From positions 1 to 30,670 of the forward strand of contig JAQEDJ010000028.1 of assembly GCA_027669525.1 (NCBI GenBank): a stretch of 30,670 nucleotides of DNA. Direction: 5' to 3'. A program made the translations under genes and the position numbers. This stretch comes from Coriobacteriaceae bacterium AM48-5. GTDB taxonomy: Bacteria > Actinomycetota > Coriobacteriia > Coriobacteriales > Coriobacteriaceae. The notes beneath the pieces are model-generated. The model saw nothing but the letters and a program-made list of their open reading frames with translations. It was not told where the DNA came from and made no database searches. Positions 8,616 to 16,444 of the stretch are shown here, piece after piece. How positions within the stretch are numbered: the first letter of the stretch is position 1; every line of letters starts with the position of its first letter.

Positions 8616-8960
8616 ATGGGTACAGCAACGGTGCAGCTCAACACACGAATCGACCCTATGCTCAAGGCCGGTGGCGATGCGGTCCTGACTCGTAATGGGC
8701 TGGGGCCGAGTGACGCCATTCGTGCGCTTTGGACCTATCTTGCCGAGCATCAAACGCTGCCGGGATTTATGGTGACGGATAAGTGCGAGACGCCCCGTGC
8801 GAAGAGTCTTGCCGAACAGGGGTGTGGTCTGGCTTTTTCCTCATTGGGGTTGAGCTTCTCAGATTTTGCGCCAGGCGAATCATCGGCGGACAACTGGGAT
8901 GCCGTACGCGATGATATGTATGACGCGATGATTGCCGACATAGAGGCGAATTGCCGATGA
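8616..8960 (+). CDS. DinJ/RelB-like ribbon-helix-helix antitoxin
   Basis: A 114-residue protein. The N-terminal 50 residues (ATVQLNTRIDPMLKAGGDAVLTRNGL then PSDAIRALWTYLAEHQTLPGF) are the DinJ/RelB type ribbon-helix-helix: a short DNA-binding strand and two helices. The C-terminal half is acidic and probably wraps the toxin. The AGAGAGGAG ribosome site is well placed for the ATG at 8616. The stop overlaps the toxin start by four bases (ATGA). In the family the antitoxin neutralises the toxin and represses the operon, and the palindrome over the -10 fits that. DinJ-type antitoxins usually pair with YafQ/RelE toxins; here the partner is a PIN protein. Confidence 0.85.
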   Translation: MGTATVQLNTRIDPMLKAGGDAVLTRNGLGPSDAIRALWTYLAEHQTLPGFMVTDKCETPRAKSLAEQGCGLAFSSLGLSFSDFAPGESSADNWDAVRDDMYDAMIADIEANCR

Positions 8961-9424
8961 TTGAGGCAAAGCGGCTCTTGGTGGACACGAATGTTTGGCT
9001 TGATTACTACCTGCAAGAGGGCGCATTCGACAACGTGAGAAGATTGGTTGAACTGGCCGAAGCGGGAAAGATCGACCTTCTGTACGCGCCAACGACGGCA
9101 AAGGACGTGTTCTATATCTTGCCTCGGCGTCTAGCTCGACGGAATGTGAATGGGATTAACGCTTCGTTCGGTCCGGCTGCATGGGCATGCGTCGAGCATA
9201 TGATGCAGGTGGCAACGGCTTCCCCGCTTTCGATGGCGGAGTGCGAGATGGCGCGCATGCTTGGCAAGCGCATGCCGGACCTCGAGGACAATCTCATTAT
9301 CGCCTCGGGCGATACGGCGGATGTTGACTACGTGGTCACGAGTGACCGGCGCATGCTGGAGGCGATGCCCGAAGTTTGCCTGACGCCTGCCCGTGCACTC
9401 GATATGATTGGAATCCTCGACTAA
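8957..9424 (+). CDS. PIN-domain (VapC-like) ribonuclease toxin
   Basis: A 155-residue PIN-fold protein. Seen: the first metal-binding Asp10 in LLVDTNVWLDYY, a central helix region TTAKDVFYIL, acidic residues in MPDLEDN (about 108-111) and the last Asp130 in DYVVTSDRRM. These are the acidic residues that bind the metal in PIN nucleases, which as toxins usually cut tRNA or rRNA. The ATG at 8957 overlaps the antitoxin stop in an ATGA arrangement; an upstream in-frame TTG at 8951 is less likely. The pair forms a self-contained module between purN and the PTS gene. Confidence 0.85.
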   Translation: MIEAKRLLVDTNVWLDYYLQEGAFDNVRRLVELAEAGKIDLLYAPTTAKDVFYILPRRLARRNVNGINASFGPAAWACVEHMMQVATASPLSMAECEMARMLGKRMPDLEDNLIIASGDTADVDYVVTSDRRMLEAMPEVCLTPARALDMIGILD

Positions 9425-9489
9425 CCCTGCCTGCCTCGTTTCGCTATCATATGGGGCATTGTGAACCTCACGCAACTTTGGAGGACGGT

Positions 9490-9956
9490 ATGGCGGATAA
9501 CGCCGAGATGCTATTCTCGCCTGAGCTGGTGTTTTTTGATTGGGAGTGCGCGACGCCGGATGAGGTGTTTGCGCGGCTCGAGGACGAGCTTGCACCTCGC
9601 GGTTACATTGCGCCCGGTTGGCTCGATGCCGTCCGCACGCGCGAGGATGCCTATCCCACGGGTCTTGCCATGCCGGCAGCCAACATCGCCATCCCGCACA
9701 CCGATCCCGGATTTGTGGCTAAGCCTATATCGCGGTGGTAAAGCCCGCGGCCCCCGTGGTGTTCAGTGCAATGGCGGGCATGGGTGCCCCCGTGCCGGCG
9801 CAGATTATCATCAATCTGGGCATCGCCGAGCCGGGCGACCAGGTCGAGGCCCTGCAATCGCTTATGAATATCTTTATGGATGCCGACGCCGCAGCCGATG
9901 TGCTCGGCCAGACCACATGCCAGGGCATGGTCGACGCCATCCGCCGTCACTTCTAA
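9490..9956 (+). CDS. PTS EIIA component of the fructose/galactitol (GatA) type, broken by one single-base loss
   Basis: Cytosolic phosphocarrier of a sugar phosphotransferase system. Two overlapping frames give one protein of about 155 residues, the family's usual size. The phosphorylated His is in AIPHTDP after GLAMPAANI. The break is near 9726: one base lost in AAGCCTATATC, where one extra base restores KPYIAVVKPAAPVVFSAMAG. The second frame is required for the C-terminal strand and helix (PAQIIINLGIAEPGDQVEALQSLM). GGAGGA precedes the ATG. No EIIB or EIIC gene lies next to it, so it is an orphan EIIA; its permease must be elsewhere, or it may be regulatory. Confidence 0.85.
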
Positions 9957-9966
9957 GGTGGGGCTG

Positions 9967-10058
9967 AGCCGGCACTTGGGGACTGTCCCTAACTGCCGGC
10001 TGCCAGACCCGTCCCCTTTGCACCAAAATGGTGCAGATTAACCTGTCCCCCATGCACC
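9967..10058. repeat. GGGACAG-family hairpins downstream of the EIIA gene (copy B)
   Basis: Hairpin 1 has arms AGCCGGCA (9967-9974) and TGCCGGCT (9994-10001) with GGGGACTGTCCC inside. Hairpin 2 is built from TGCACC (10019-10024), GGTGCA (10030-10035) and TGCACC (10053-10058), with CCTGTCCCCC between the last two. The region starts 10 bp after the EIIA stop. Confidence 0.7.
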
Positions 10059-10126
10059 AGGTGTGTCGCGGGGTCCGCGTTGTGACACAATGGCGTTTGT
10101 TCGATTCGTGATGCGAAAGGCCAACT

Positions 10127-11347
10127 ATGGCAAACAAGAAAAAGAACTCCGAGGCCGCGCCGACGCCCGAGCAGCAGGCTCGCGCTGCCTCCAGCTCTCG
10201 TAAGAAGCAGCGCAAGACGTACGTGTCTAAGACCGTCAAGATCGTCCTGGTGGTTATCGGCGTGCTGGCAATGCTGCTTTCCGTCTCGGCCATGGCATGC
10301 TCCGGTCTCATGTCGCAGGCAGAGGATACCTCGAGCTACAAGCTTACCGGCGGTGTCGCCGCCACCATCAACGGCACCAACCTCACCGAGGACACCGTGA
10401 CCAAGCAGATCATGAGCATGCGCACGTCCTACGGTTACACCAAGGACAAGGACTGGGCGCAGTATCTGGTCGACAACGACCTGACGCCCAAAAAGTACCG
10501 CAAGCAGCTCATCGATTCCTACACGCAGCAGATTCTGCTCCAGCAGGCGCAGAAGGAAAACGGCGTGACGGTGTCGGACGAGGAGGTCGAGAAGGCATGG
10601 AAGGACGCGTGCAAGAGCGCGGGCGGTGCCAAGGCCTTTAAGAAGACCCTTAAGACCTACGGCTATACCGAGGACACCTACAAGGACTCGCTCAAGGAGA
10701 ACCTGGCACAGCAAAAGCTTAAGGACGCCGTGGCGCCCACCAGTAAGCCCAAGGACAGTGAGATCGTCGATTACATCAACGAGAACCTGTCTAACTACAA
10801 CGATGCCCGCCGCTCATCGAACATCCTGATCAAGGTTGATTCCGACGCATCTGACGAGGACAAGGCCGCCGCCAAGGCCAAGGCGCAGGAGTGCCTGGAC
10901 AAAATCAACTCCGGCGAACTGAGCTTTGAGGACGCCGTGAAGCAGTATTCCGACGACACCGGCTCCAAGGAGAAGAAGGGCGATGTTGGTTGGGATAAGC
11001 TCACCACCTTCGTCGACAGCTACCAGACGGCGCTCGAGGGGCTCAACAAGGGCGATGTGAGCGACGTGATCGAGTCGACGTACGGTTACCACGTCATCAA
11101 GTGCACCGACTACTTCCATGTCGATAGCCAGGTCGATGACATCAAGCAGGTACCCAAGGACATCAAGAAGTATGTCTCTAACGTGGTGAAGACGCAGGCG
11201 GCAAGCACCGCATACAGCGAGTGGCTGGAGCAGTACAAGAAGGACGCCGACATTACCGTCAACCCCATGCCCAAGGACGTACCCTATAACGTGAGTCTAA
11301 AGGGCGTCACCAAGAGCTCGACCGACAATTCGTCGACGACTGAGTAA
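10127..11347 (+). CDS. Membrane-anchored PrsA/SurA-like peptidyl-prolyl isomerase
   Basis: Extracytoplasmic foldase that helps secreted proteins fold. 406 residues: a 36-residue Lys/Arg-rich cytoplasmic N-terminus, one transmembrane helix (about 38-60), a SurA-N-like helical region (about 75-215, including KQLIDSYTQQILLQQAQKEN), a parvulin-type rotamase domain (about 225-320) with SSNILIKV, LSFEDAVKQYSDD, KKGDVGWDKL and the closing YGYHVIKCTDYF, and a Ser/Thr-rich tail. A Cys follows the membrane segment (SAMACSG), but the preceding residues are a poor lipobox and the leader is long, so it looks like a signal anchor. The ATG at 10127 has AAAGG nearby. Single gene, followed by the YqeY-like gene 54 bp on. 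Confidence 0.88.
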   Translation: MANKKKNSEAAPTPEQQARAASSSRKKQRKTYVSKTVKIVLVVIGVLAMLLSVSAMACSGLMSQAEDTSSYKLTGGVAATINGTNLTEDTVTKQIMSMRTSYGYTKDKDWAQYLVDNDLTPKKYRKQLIDSYTQQILLQQAQKENGVTVSDEEVEKAWKDACKSAGGAKAFKKTLKTYGYTEDTYKDSLKENLAQQKLKDAVAPTSKPKDSEIVDYINENLSNYNDARRSSNILIKVDSDASDEDKAAAKAKAQECLDKINSGELSFEDAVKQYSDDTGSKEKKGDVGWDKLTTFVDSYQTALEGLNKGDVSDVIESTYGYHVIKCTDYFHVDSQVDDIKQVPKDIKKYVSNVVKTQAASTAYSEWLEQYKKDADITVNPMPKDVPYNVSLKGVTKSSTDNSSTTE

Positions 11348-11401
11348 TCATGGGACGGTGCTCGCGCGAGTGCCGCCCACGCTATTAGAGAGGATTTGCA
11401 G

Positions 11402-11845
11402 ATGACCAACGAAGAGCTGCAGAAGGAAATGATCGCGGCCATGAAGGCCAAGGACAAGGTTCGCCTGTCCATCATTCGCCAGGTCAAGGCCGAGGTGAAG
11501 AATATCGAGGTTAACGAGCGCCGCGATGTGACCGAGGAAGACGTCAACAGCATGATCAAGCGTCTGATCAAGCAGACGAGCGAGACGCTGGAGATGTCCA
11601 TCAAGGCCGGCACCGACCAGGAGCGTACCGACAACCTGACCGAGCAGGTCAAGATTCTGGAGAGCCTGCTGCCCGCGCAGGTTTCGGGCGAGGAGCTCGA
11701 GGCCCTGATCGAGCAGGTCATCGCCGAGCTGGGTGCCACGTCCAAAAAGCAGATGGGCCAGGTCATGGGTGCACTCGGCAAGGCCACCGGCGGCAACTTC
11801 GATAAGCCGGCCGCGGCAAAGATCGTCGGCGCAAAGCTTGCGTAA
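11402..11845 (+). CDS. GatB/YqeY-domain protein
   Basis: A 147-residue all-helical protein spanning the YqeY family, related to the C-terminal tail of GatB, the amidotransferase subunit that makes Gln-tRNA. Seen: MKAKDKVRLSIIRQVKAEVKN near the N-terminus, a central region with EILKQ-like spacing (ILESLLPAQVSGEELEALIEQVI) and the conserved MGQVMGALGKATGGNFDKPAAAKIV end. The role of stand-alone YqeY is not settled; a link to tRNA amidation is inferred from GatB. AGAGAGGA precedes the ATG at 11402, which fits better than the in-frame TTG at 11396. Confidence 0.93.
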   Translation: MTNEELQKEMIAAMKAKDKVRLSIIRQVKAEVKNIEVNERRDVTEEDVNSMIKRLIKQTSETLEMSIKAGTDQERTDNLTEQVKILESLLPAQVSGEELEALIEQVIAELGATSKKQMGQVMGALGKATGGNFDKPAAAKIVGAKLA

Positions 11846-11848
11846 TTT

Positions 11849-11876
11849 GTTACGCGGTTTTACCAAACCGCGTAAC
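11849..11876. other. Perfect 12-bp hairpin after the YqeY-like gene
   Basis: GTTACGCGGTTT and AAACCGCGTAAC flank a TACC loop four bases after the stop. No T-run follows on either strand, so it may be a 3'-end stabiliser or a repeat copy rather than a classical terminator. Confidence 0.6.
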
Positions 11877-11889
11877 GGCTCGACGCTGC

Positions 11890-11988
11890 AAACCCGTACA
11901 CACGGCAATCTGACGTTCAATTTCAAGGGCGCGACCATAAGGTCTGTGCCCTTTCATTTCACGTCACCTTGCTCGCGTGTACGGGTTT
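11890..11988. repeat. Inverted-repeat pair (AAACCCGTACACACG type)
   Basis: Arms at 11890-11904 and 11974-11988 match in 14 of 15 positions and bound 69 bp of sequence with no recognised gene. Together with 11849-12166 this fills the 435-bp gap between the YqeY-like gene and the ABC transporter. Confidence 0.75.
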
Positions 11989-12036
11989 TCGCTGACTTAT
12001 GCTCAACAAGGGCGGTTGTATTATTTTCGGGTCTTG

Positions 12037-12069
12037 AGGGGCGTGGCCGTCATGGTCGCGCCCCTTTTT
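12037..12069 (+). terminator. Terminator upstream of the amino acid ABC operon
   Basis: AGGGGCGT and GCGCCCCT arms with a 12-base loop, followed by TTTT. It would stop read-through from the left. Confidence 0.75.
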
Positions 12070-12076
12070 GGTGGGG

Positions 12077-12166
12077 CACTCATTGGGGACAGACTCACTC
12101 ATTGGGGACAGGCTTAAATGAGTGCCCAATGAGCAGGTACTCATTTAAGTCTGTCCCCAATGAGTG
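12077..12166. repeat. GGGGACAG-family long palindrome (copy C)
   Basis: A 17-bp perfect inverted pair (CACTCATTGGGGACAGA at 12077 and its complement at 12150) encloses an inner 11-bp pair (CTTAAATGAGT at 12113, ACTCATTTAAG at 12139) and a second direct copy of CACTCATTGGGGACAG at 12096. It can fold into one long hairpin 115 bp before the ABC ATPase. Confidence 0.85.
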
Positions 12167-12280
12167 TCAACGAGTGGGTGGAAGGTTGCGGGTTCTTTAC
12201 GGGAATGTAGTGTGGGCTGCGGAAACGTGGTTCTTTCCGTACAATAGTTCAACTCGTGTAAACGCAGGGAAGGGACATTC

Positions 12281-13012
12281 ATGGCAGACATGATCGAGAT
12301 CAAGCATCTCAGCAAGTACTTTGGCGACCTGCATGTGCTCAAAGATATCAATCTCACCGTCAAGCGCGGCGAGAAGCTCGTAATGATCGGGCCTTCCGGC
12401 TCGGGTAAGTCGACGCTCATCCGCTGTGTCGATTATCTTGAGGAGCCCACGTCGGGCGAGGTCGTCATCGACGGTACGCCGCTCACCAAAAAGAATCACC
12501 TGGAGATGGCTCGCAAGTATAGTTCCATGGTGTTTCAGCAGTTCAACCTGTATCCCAACATGACGGTGCTCGGTAACCTGACGCTCGCGCCTATCAAGCT
12601 GCAAAAGAAGAGCAAGGAGGAGGCGACCGAGATCGCTATCGCCGCGCTCAAGCGCGTCGGCATGGCACATAAGGCCGGTGAGTATCCGCAGAATCTCTCG
12701 GGCGGTCAGCAGCAGCGCATCGCCATCGCCCGCGCCCTATGCACCAAGCAACCCATCATCCTGTTTGACGAGCCGACCTCGGCACTCGACCCCGAGATGG
12801 TGCAGGAAGTTCTGGACGTTATGATTGAGCTCGCGCAGGAGGACATCACCATGATCTGCGTGACGCACGAGATGGGCTTTGCGCGCCAGGTGGCCGACCG
12901 CGTCATCTTTATGGAGGACGGCCGCATTCTGGAGGAGGGCACGCCCGAGCACTTCTTCGATAACCCCGAGAACCCGCGCTGCCGCGAGTTCCTGTCCAAG
13001 ATTCTGCACTAG
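12281..13012 (+). CDS. Polar amino acid ABC transporter ATP-binding protein (GlnQ-like)
   Basis: Drives uptake of a polar amino acid by ATP hydrolysis on the inner face of the membrane. The 243 residues are complete: Walker [11 protein letters not shown]-loop [17 protein letters not shown], signature LSGGQQQR, Walker [13 protein letters not shown], and the H-loop [26 protein letters not shown] and THEMGFA are typical of the GlnQ/ArtP group. An AGGGAAGGG site precedes the ATG. It is the first gene of a four-gene operon: ATPase, binding protein, permease, permease. Glutamine, glutamate or another polar amino acid is likely; the sequence alone does not decide. Confidence 0.95.
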   Translation: MADMIEIKHLSKYFGDLHVLKDINLTVKRGEKLVMIGPSGSGKSTLIRCVDYLEEPTSGEVVIDGTPLTKKNHLEMARKYSSMVFQQFNLYPNMTVLGNLTLAPIKLQKKSKEEATEIAIAALKRVGMAHKAGEYPQNLSGGQQQRIAIARALCTKQPIILFDEPTSALDPEMVQEVLDVMIELAQEDITMICVTHEMGFARQVADRVIFMEDGRILEEGTPEHFFDNPENPRCREFLSKILH

Positions 13013-13020
13013 GCGCGGTG

Positions 13021-13896
13021 ATGGACATGACGGATATGACGAGGGCGGCCGTGTCGCGCCGTCACTTTTTGCAGCTGGCTGGCGCCGGCATGCTTGCGCT
13101 GACGGGGGCCGCGCTCACCGGTTGTGGCAACTCTACCAGCGGTGAGGCCTCCGACAAGGGGTCCAAGCTCGCGGCCATCAAGTCGCGTGGCCATCTGAAT
13201 GCCGGCGTTAAGAAAGACGTTCCCGGCTACGGCTATTACGACACCGCCAAGGGCCGCTTTGAGGGCATGGAAGTCGATTTGTGCTACCAGATCGCCGCTG
13301 CCGTCTTCGGCGTGAGCTACAAGGAAGCCCGTGCCCAGGAGCTTGTCGAGTTTACCGACGTAACGCCCAAGACACGCGGCCCGTTGATCGATAACGGCCA
13401 ACTTGACGTGGTCGCGGCGACCTATACCATCACCGACGAGCGCAAGAAGAGCTGGGATTTCTCGACGCCGTACCGCACCGACTACGTGGGACTCATGGTC
13501 AAGAAGCGTTCGGGCTTTACCTCGATTGAGGATCTGGATGGCAAGGTCATCGGCGTGAGCCAGGGCGCCACCACGCAGGGCCTGATCGAGCAGATGATCA
13601 AGGACAACGGCTTTAGCTGCAAGCCCGAGTTTAGGGCCTTTAGCGGCTACCCCATCATCAAGAGTTCGCTCGACGCCGGCAATATCGACGTCTTTGCCAT
13701 GGACCGCTCCACGCTGGCCGGTTACATGAACGAGACCGTTGAGCTGCTGCAGCCCGAGGTCAAGTTTGGCGAGCAGGGCTACGGCGTGGCGACCAAGAAG
13801 GGCTGCGACCTTTCGGCCGTGGTCGATCAGGTGATTTGCGATCGCCTGGCCGATGGCTGGCTCGACCAAGAGGTCAAGACCTGGGGTCTTGTATAG
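13021..13896 (+). CDS. Amino acid ABC transporter substrate-binding lipoprotein, Tat-type signal
   Basis: Extracellular solute-binding protein of family 3, about 291 residues. The N-terminus has a twin-arginine motif SRRHFLQ, a hydrophobic stretch and a lipobox LTGC, so it is probably exported folded by Tat and lipid-anchored. The mature part has family features: GHLNAGVKKDVPGYGYYD, FEGMEVDLCYQIAAAVFG, DVVAATYTITDERKKSWDFSTPYRTDYVGLMV and VIGVSQGATTQGLIEQM. The start is one of several (GTG 13018, ATG 13021, 13027 or 13036) with no strong ribosome site; 13021 is chosen, eight bases after the ATPase stop, which suggests coupling. Confidence 0.92.
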   Translation: MDMTDMTRAAVSRRHFLQLAGAGMLALTGAALTGCGNSTSGEASDKGSKLAAIKSRGHLNAGVKKDVPGYGYYDTAKGRFEGMEVDLCYQIAAAVFGVSYKEARAQELVEFTDVTPKTRGPLIDNGQLDVVAATYTITDERKKSWDFSTPYRTDYVGLMVKKRSGFTSIEDLDGKVIGVSQGATTQGLIEQMIKDNGFSCKPEFRAFSGYPIIKSSLDAGNIDVFAMDRSTLAGYMNETVELLQPEVKFGEQGYGVATKKGCDLSAVVDQVICDRLADGWLDQEVKTWGLV

Positions 13897-13921
13897 GCGC
13901 ATCGTCCAAGGAAGGAATCAA

Positions 13922-14668
13922 ATGCTCGAAGGATTATTTGACGCCGACCGTTGGTCGACGACATTTCAAAACATGGGGCCCTTCTGGGAGGGCTTTGGCG
14001 TGACGCTGCAAGTGGTCGTTGCCGGCCTGCTGCTGTCGCTGGCGCTGGGCACGCTGCTGGGCGTGTTCTCTACCACTCGCTCGCGCGTACTGCGCGCCAT
14101 CAGCCGCGTGTACGTGGAGTTTTACCAGAACACCCCGTTGCCCGTGCAGGTGCTCTTTATGTACATGGCCGGCCCGCAGTTTTTGCAGGCCATAACCGGT
14201 GCCGACCAGCCGGTGCGCATTGCGCCGTTCGTGCTGGGCTTCTTGGGTGTGGGTCTGTATCACGCGGCCTACATTTCGGAGGTCATCCGCACTGGTATCG
14301 AGGCGGTTCCGCGCGGTCAGATGGAGGCGGCCCAGAGCCAGGGCTTCACCCGTGCGCAGGCGTACTGGTACATCGTGCTGCCCCAGACGTTCAAGATCAT
14401 TCTGCCGCCGCTGTGTAACCAGGCACTCAACCTAGTCAAGAACACGTCGGTGCTGGCGCTCGTAGCCGGCGGCGATCTTATGTATCGCTCCGACAACTTT
14501 GTGAGTCTGTACGGCTACCTGCAGGGATACATCGTCTGCTGCCTTATGTATTTCATCATCTGCTTTCCGCTCGCCATGCTGGTGCAGTGGCTCGAGCGCC
14601 GCTCCAAGGAGCGTCCGCGCGGTGTGAGCCTGGCCGAGCTGGGGCTCGACAACGTAGAGGAGGCCTAG
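13922..14668 (+). CDS. Amino acid ABC transporter permease (first subunit)
   Basis: Inner-membrane permease of the HisM/GlnP family, 248 residues. Hydrophobic helices begin at about residue 25 (GVTLQVVVAGLLLSLALGTLLGVF). The family segment YQNTPLPVQVLFMY and the ATPase-coupling loop EAVPRGQMEAAQSQGFTRAQAYWYIVLPQTFK are clear. AAGGAAGGA precedes the ATG at 13922; an upstream open stretch overlaps the binding-protein gene and is not used. It pairs with the second permease, from which it is separated by three bases. Confidence 0.95.
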   Translation: MLEGLFDADRWSTTFQNMGPFWEGFGVTLQVVVAGLLLSLALGTLLGVFSTTRSRVLRAISRVYVEFYQNTPLPVQVLFMYMAGPQFLQAITGADQPVRIAPFVLGFLGVGLYHAAYISEVIRTGIEAVPRGQMEAAQSQGFTRAQAYWYIVLPQTFKIILPPLCNQALNLVKNTSVLALVAGGDLMYRSDNFVSLYGYLQGYIVCCLMYFIICFPLAMLVQWLERRSKERPRGVSLAELGLDNVEEA

Positions 14669-14671
14669 CGC

Positions 14672-15310
14672 ATGGAAATCTTCAACGCGACCAACCTGCT
14701 CTACATTTGGGGCGGCTTTGTTAAGACGATCGAGATCTCGGCGCTGTCGATCTTTTTCTCGCTCATCTTTGGCACGGTGCTGGCGCTCGTCAAGAGCTAT
14801 GCGCCCCGCCCGTTCCGTATTTTGGTGAGTGCCTATATCGAGCTGTTCCGTTGCACGCCGAACCTGCTGTGGATCCTGTTTATCTACTTTACGGTGCAGG
14901 GTTTGGACATTGTGATTTCGACCATCGCCTTTACGCTGTTTACCAGCGCCGTTATGGCCGAGATTGTGCGCGGCGGCCTCAACTCGATTCCGCGCGGCCA
15001 GTTTGAGGCAGCGCAGAGCCAGGGCTTTGGCTTCTTTGCCACCATGCGCTACATCATTCTGCCGCAGACGTTTAAGACGATCATTCCGGCGCTGTTTAGC
15101 CAGTGCACGACCGTCATCAAGGACAGCTCGTATCTTTCGGGCATTAACGTGGCCGAGCTCATGTACACGGCAAACGTCGTGATGGCCCACGCGATCGACC
15201 TGTCGCAGGTGCTTATGCTCTACGGCCTGGTGTTTGCGATGTACTTTGTGCTCAACTTTGGTATCTCGCTGCTGGTTCGCGCATATCAGAGGCGAATGGT
15301 GGCAGCGTAG
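14672..15310 (+). CDS. Amino acid ABC transporter permease (second subunit)
   Basis: A 212-residue permease of the same family, probably forming a heterodimer with the preceding one. Seen: FVKTIEISALSIFFSLIFGTVLALV, the ELFRCTPNLLWILFIYF segment and the coupling loop NSIPRGQFEAAQSQGFGFFATMRYIILPQTFK. AGAGGAGG precedes the ATG at 14672. The stop is followed after one base by a palindromic repeat that may end or stabilise the operon transcript. Confidence 0.95.
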   Translation: MEIFNATNLLYIWGGFVKTIEISALSIFFSLIFGTVLALVKSYAPRPFRILVSAYIELFRCTPNLLWILFIYFTVQGLDIVISTIAFTLFTSAVMAEIVRGGLNSIPRGQFEAAQSQGFGFFATMRYIILPQTFKTIIPALFSQCTTVIKDSSYLSGINVAELMYTANVVMAHAIDLSQVLMLYGLVFAMYFVLNFGISLLVRAYQRRMVAA

Positions 15311-15311
15311 A

Positions 15312-15342
15312 ATGTGGCAAAGGGACAGTCCCTTTGTCACAT
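15312..15342. repeat. GGGACAG-family palindrome (copy D)
   Basis: ATGTGGCAAAGGGA and TCCCTTTGTCACAT flank a CAG loop (13 of 14 pairs). It starts two bases after the permease stop and ends just before the ribosome site of the next gene. Confidence 0.85.
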
Positions 15343-15358
15343 AGAGAAAGGAATCGCG

Positions 15359-15981
15359 ATGAGCGATCTGGAGAATAAGAAGAATCCTGTGGTCATTACC
15401 ATCGCGCGCGACTTTGGCGCCGAGGGCCACGAGATTGGTCGCATGCTTGCCGACGAGTTGGGGATTCCGCTGTATGACAACGAGCTGCTGGTGCGTGCGT
15501 CGCTGCGCGCGGGCGAGTCGCTCGATAAGATGGCCGCCTACGACGAGCGTCTGGCTGTGGAGAACATGGCGTTTCTGCCCGACCGCTACGATGCGCGTTC
15601 GTACTCGGATAAGTTGTTCCAAAAGATGAGCCAAGTGATTTTGGATCTGGGCGAGACCGAGAGCTGCATTATCGAGGCCGTCTGTCCGATTATCTGCTGC
15701 GCAACAACCCCAACCACATTGCCGTGTTGGTGACCGCACCCTTTGAGGACCGCGTCGAGATCGTGCGCAAGAAGCGCGGCCTTAACAAAAAGAAGGGCGC
15801 CAAGCTGGTCAAGCAGCAGCAGAAGGCGCGTGAGGCGTTCTACAAGCGCTACAGCGCCGGCAAGTGGAAGATGACGAGCGGTAAGGATATCGTCGTCAAT
15901 CGCGCCAAGCTGGGCCGCGAAGGCTGCAAAGACGTTATCGCCGCTGCCTACCGCTACAAAGTAGCGCAGCTCGAAGACTAA
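15359..15981 (+). CDS. Cytidylate-kinase-like family protein, broken by one single-base loss
   Basis: P-loop-type kinase homologue of about 207 residues once restored. The N-terminus VITIARDFGAEGHEIGRMLADELGIPLYDNELL is the typical start of the cytidylate-kinase-like family, in which a modified phosphate loop is followed by a 'YD.ELL' strand. The substrate of this group is unknown and need not be CMP. The break is near 15677, where GGG reads GG; one base restores IIEGRLSDYLLRNNPNHIAVLV and joins the Lys-rich C-terminal half (EDRVEIVRKKRGLNKKKGAK). AAAGGA precedes the ATG at 15359. It follows the ABC operon in the same direction and ends at a strong hairpin. Confidence 0.83.
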
Positions 15982-15987
15982 CCGACC

Positions 15988-16029
15988 AAAACCACCACAA
16001 AGGGGACAGTGCACCTTTGTGGTGGTTTT
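15988..16029. terminator. Perfect 16-bp hairpin with T-run (GGGACAG-family copy E)
   Basis: AAAACCACCACAAAGG and its complement flank a ten-base loop GGACAGTGCA, followed by more T. It works as a terminator for the kinase-like gene and also carries the family core GGGGACAG. Copy F at 16321 has the same CAACCACCAC stem in opposite orientation. Confidence 0.85.
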
Positions 16030-16091
16030 TGTTTTAGGCCGAGGGGAAGGCCTTGGCGGCAGTGCCTATCCTCGGCTTTTGCATAGTCTCG

Positions 16092-16297
16092 ATCTGTAAC
16101 ACCAAGCCAGCGAAAATGGCTCTAACTGTTACAGATTTAGATGAACCGTTCGGCCGTCAGCCCAACGTCTTGATCTGTAACACCAGGCGGCATATTTGGT
16201 CTCTAACTGTTACAGATTGAGATGCGGCGTGGGCGGCCGGCACAATATCTCGATCTGTAACAACTGCAGGGCTCAACGGACTCCAACTGTTACAGAT
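16092..16297. repeat. Three-unit tandem array of ATCTGTAACA palindromes
   Basis: Three 45-bp units start at 16092, 16173 and 16253, so the period is 80-81 bp. Each begins ATCTGTAACA, ends TGTTACAGAT and encloses 25 bases that are only partly alike. The 35-36-base spacers differ but keep T/CTTG-like and AGATG-like edges. It lies in the 463-bp gap between two convergent genes, so it is not a promoter region for either. No coding potential is seen. Confidence 0.92.
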
Positions 16298-16320
16298 TGA
16301 GACAAAACGACCGGGCAAGT

Positions 16321-16365
16321 CCCCAACCACCACAAAGGTGCCTGTCCCCATCGTGGTGGTTGGGG
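16321..16365. repeat. GGGGACAG-family palindrome (copy F), inverted relative to copy E
   Basis: CCCCAACCACCAC and GTGGTGGTTGGGG form a perfect 13-bp stem; the loop holds CCTGTCCCC, the complement of GGGGACAGG. With copy E it brackets the three-unit array. Confidence 0.85.
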
Positions 16366-16380
16366 CGGCCGGCATAGAAA

Positions 16381-16416
16381 AAAGTCCCCGCCGGGCGTGT
16401 GCTCGACGGGGACTTT
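16381..16416 (-). terminator. Terminator after nfnB
   Basis: AAAGTCCCCG and CGGGGACTTT arms with a 16-base loop; on the minus strand the stem is followed by further T, 28 bp after the nfnB stop. Confidence 0.85.
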
Positions 16417-16444
16417 GCCGTTTGGCGGCTAGTGCTGTAGGTGA

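Noticed and set aside
10297..10310. Lipobox in the PrsA-like foldase (SAMACSG)
   Set aside because: The residues before the Cys are a poor lipobox and the N-terminal cytoplasmic part is too long for a normal lipoprotein signal; a membrane anchor is more likely.
16092..16297. CRISPR array
   Set aside because: Only three units, the repeated parts are two 10-bp arms around variable 25-base loops, the period is 80 bp, and no cas gene is present.
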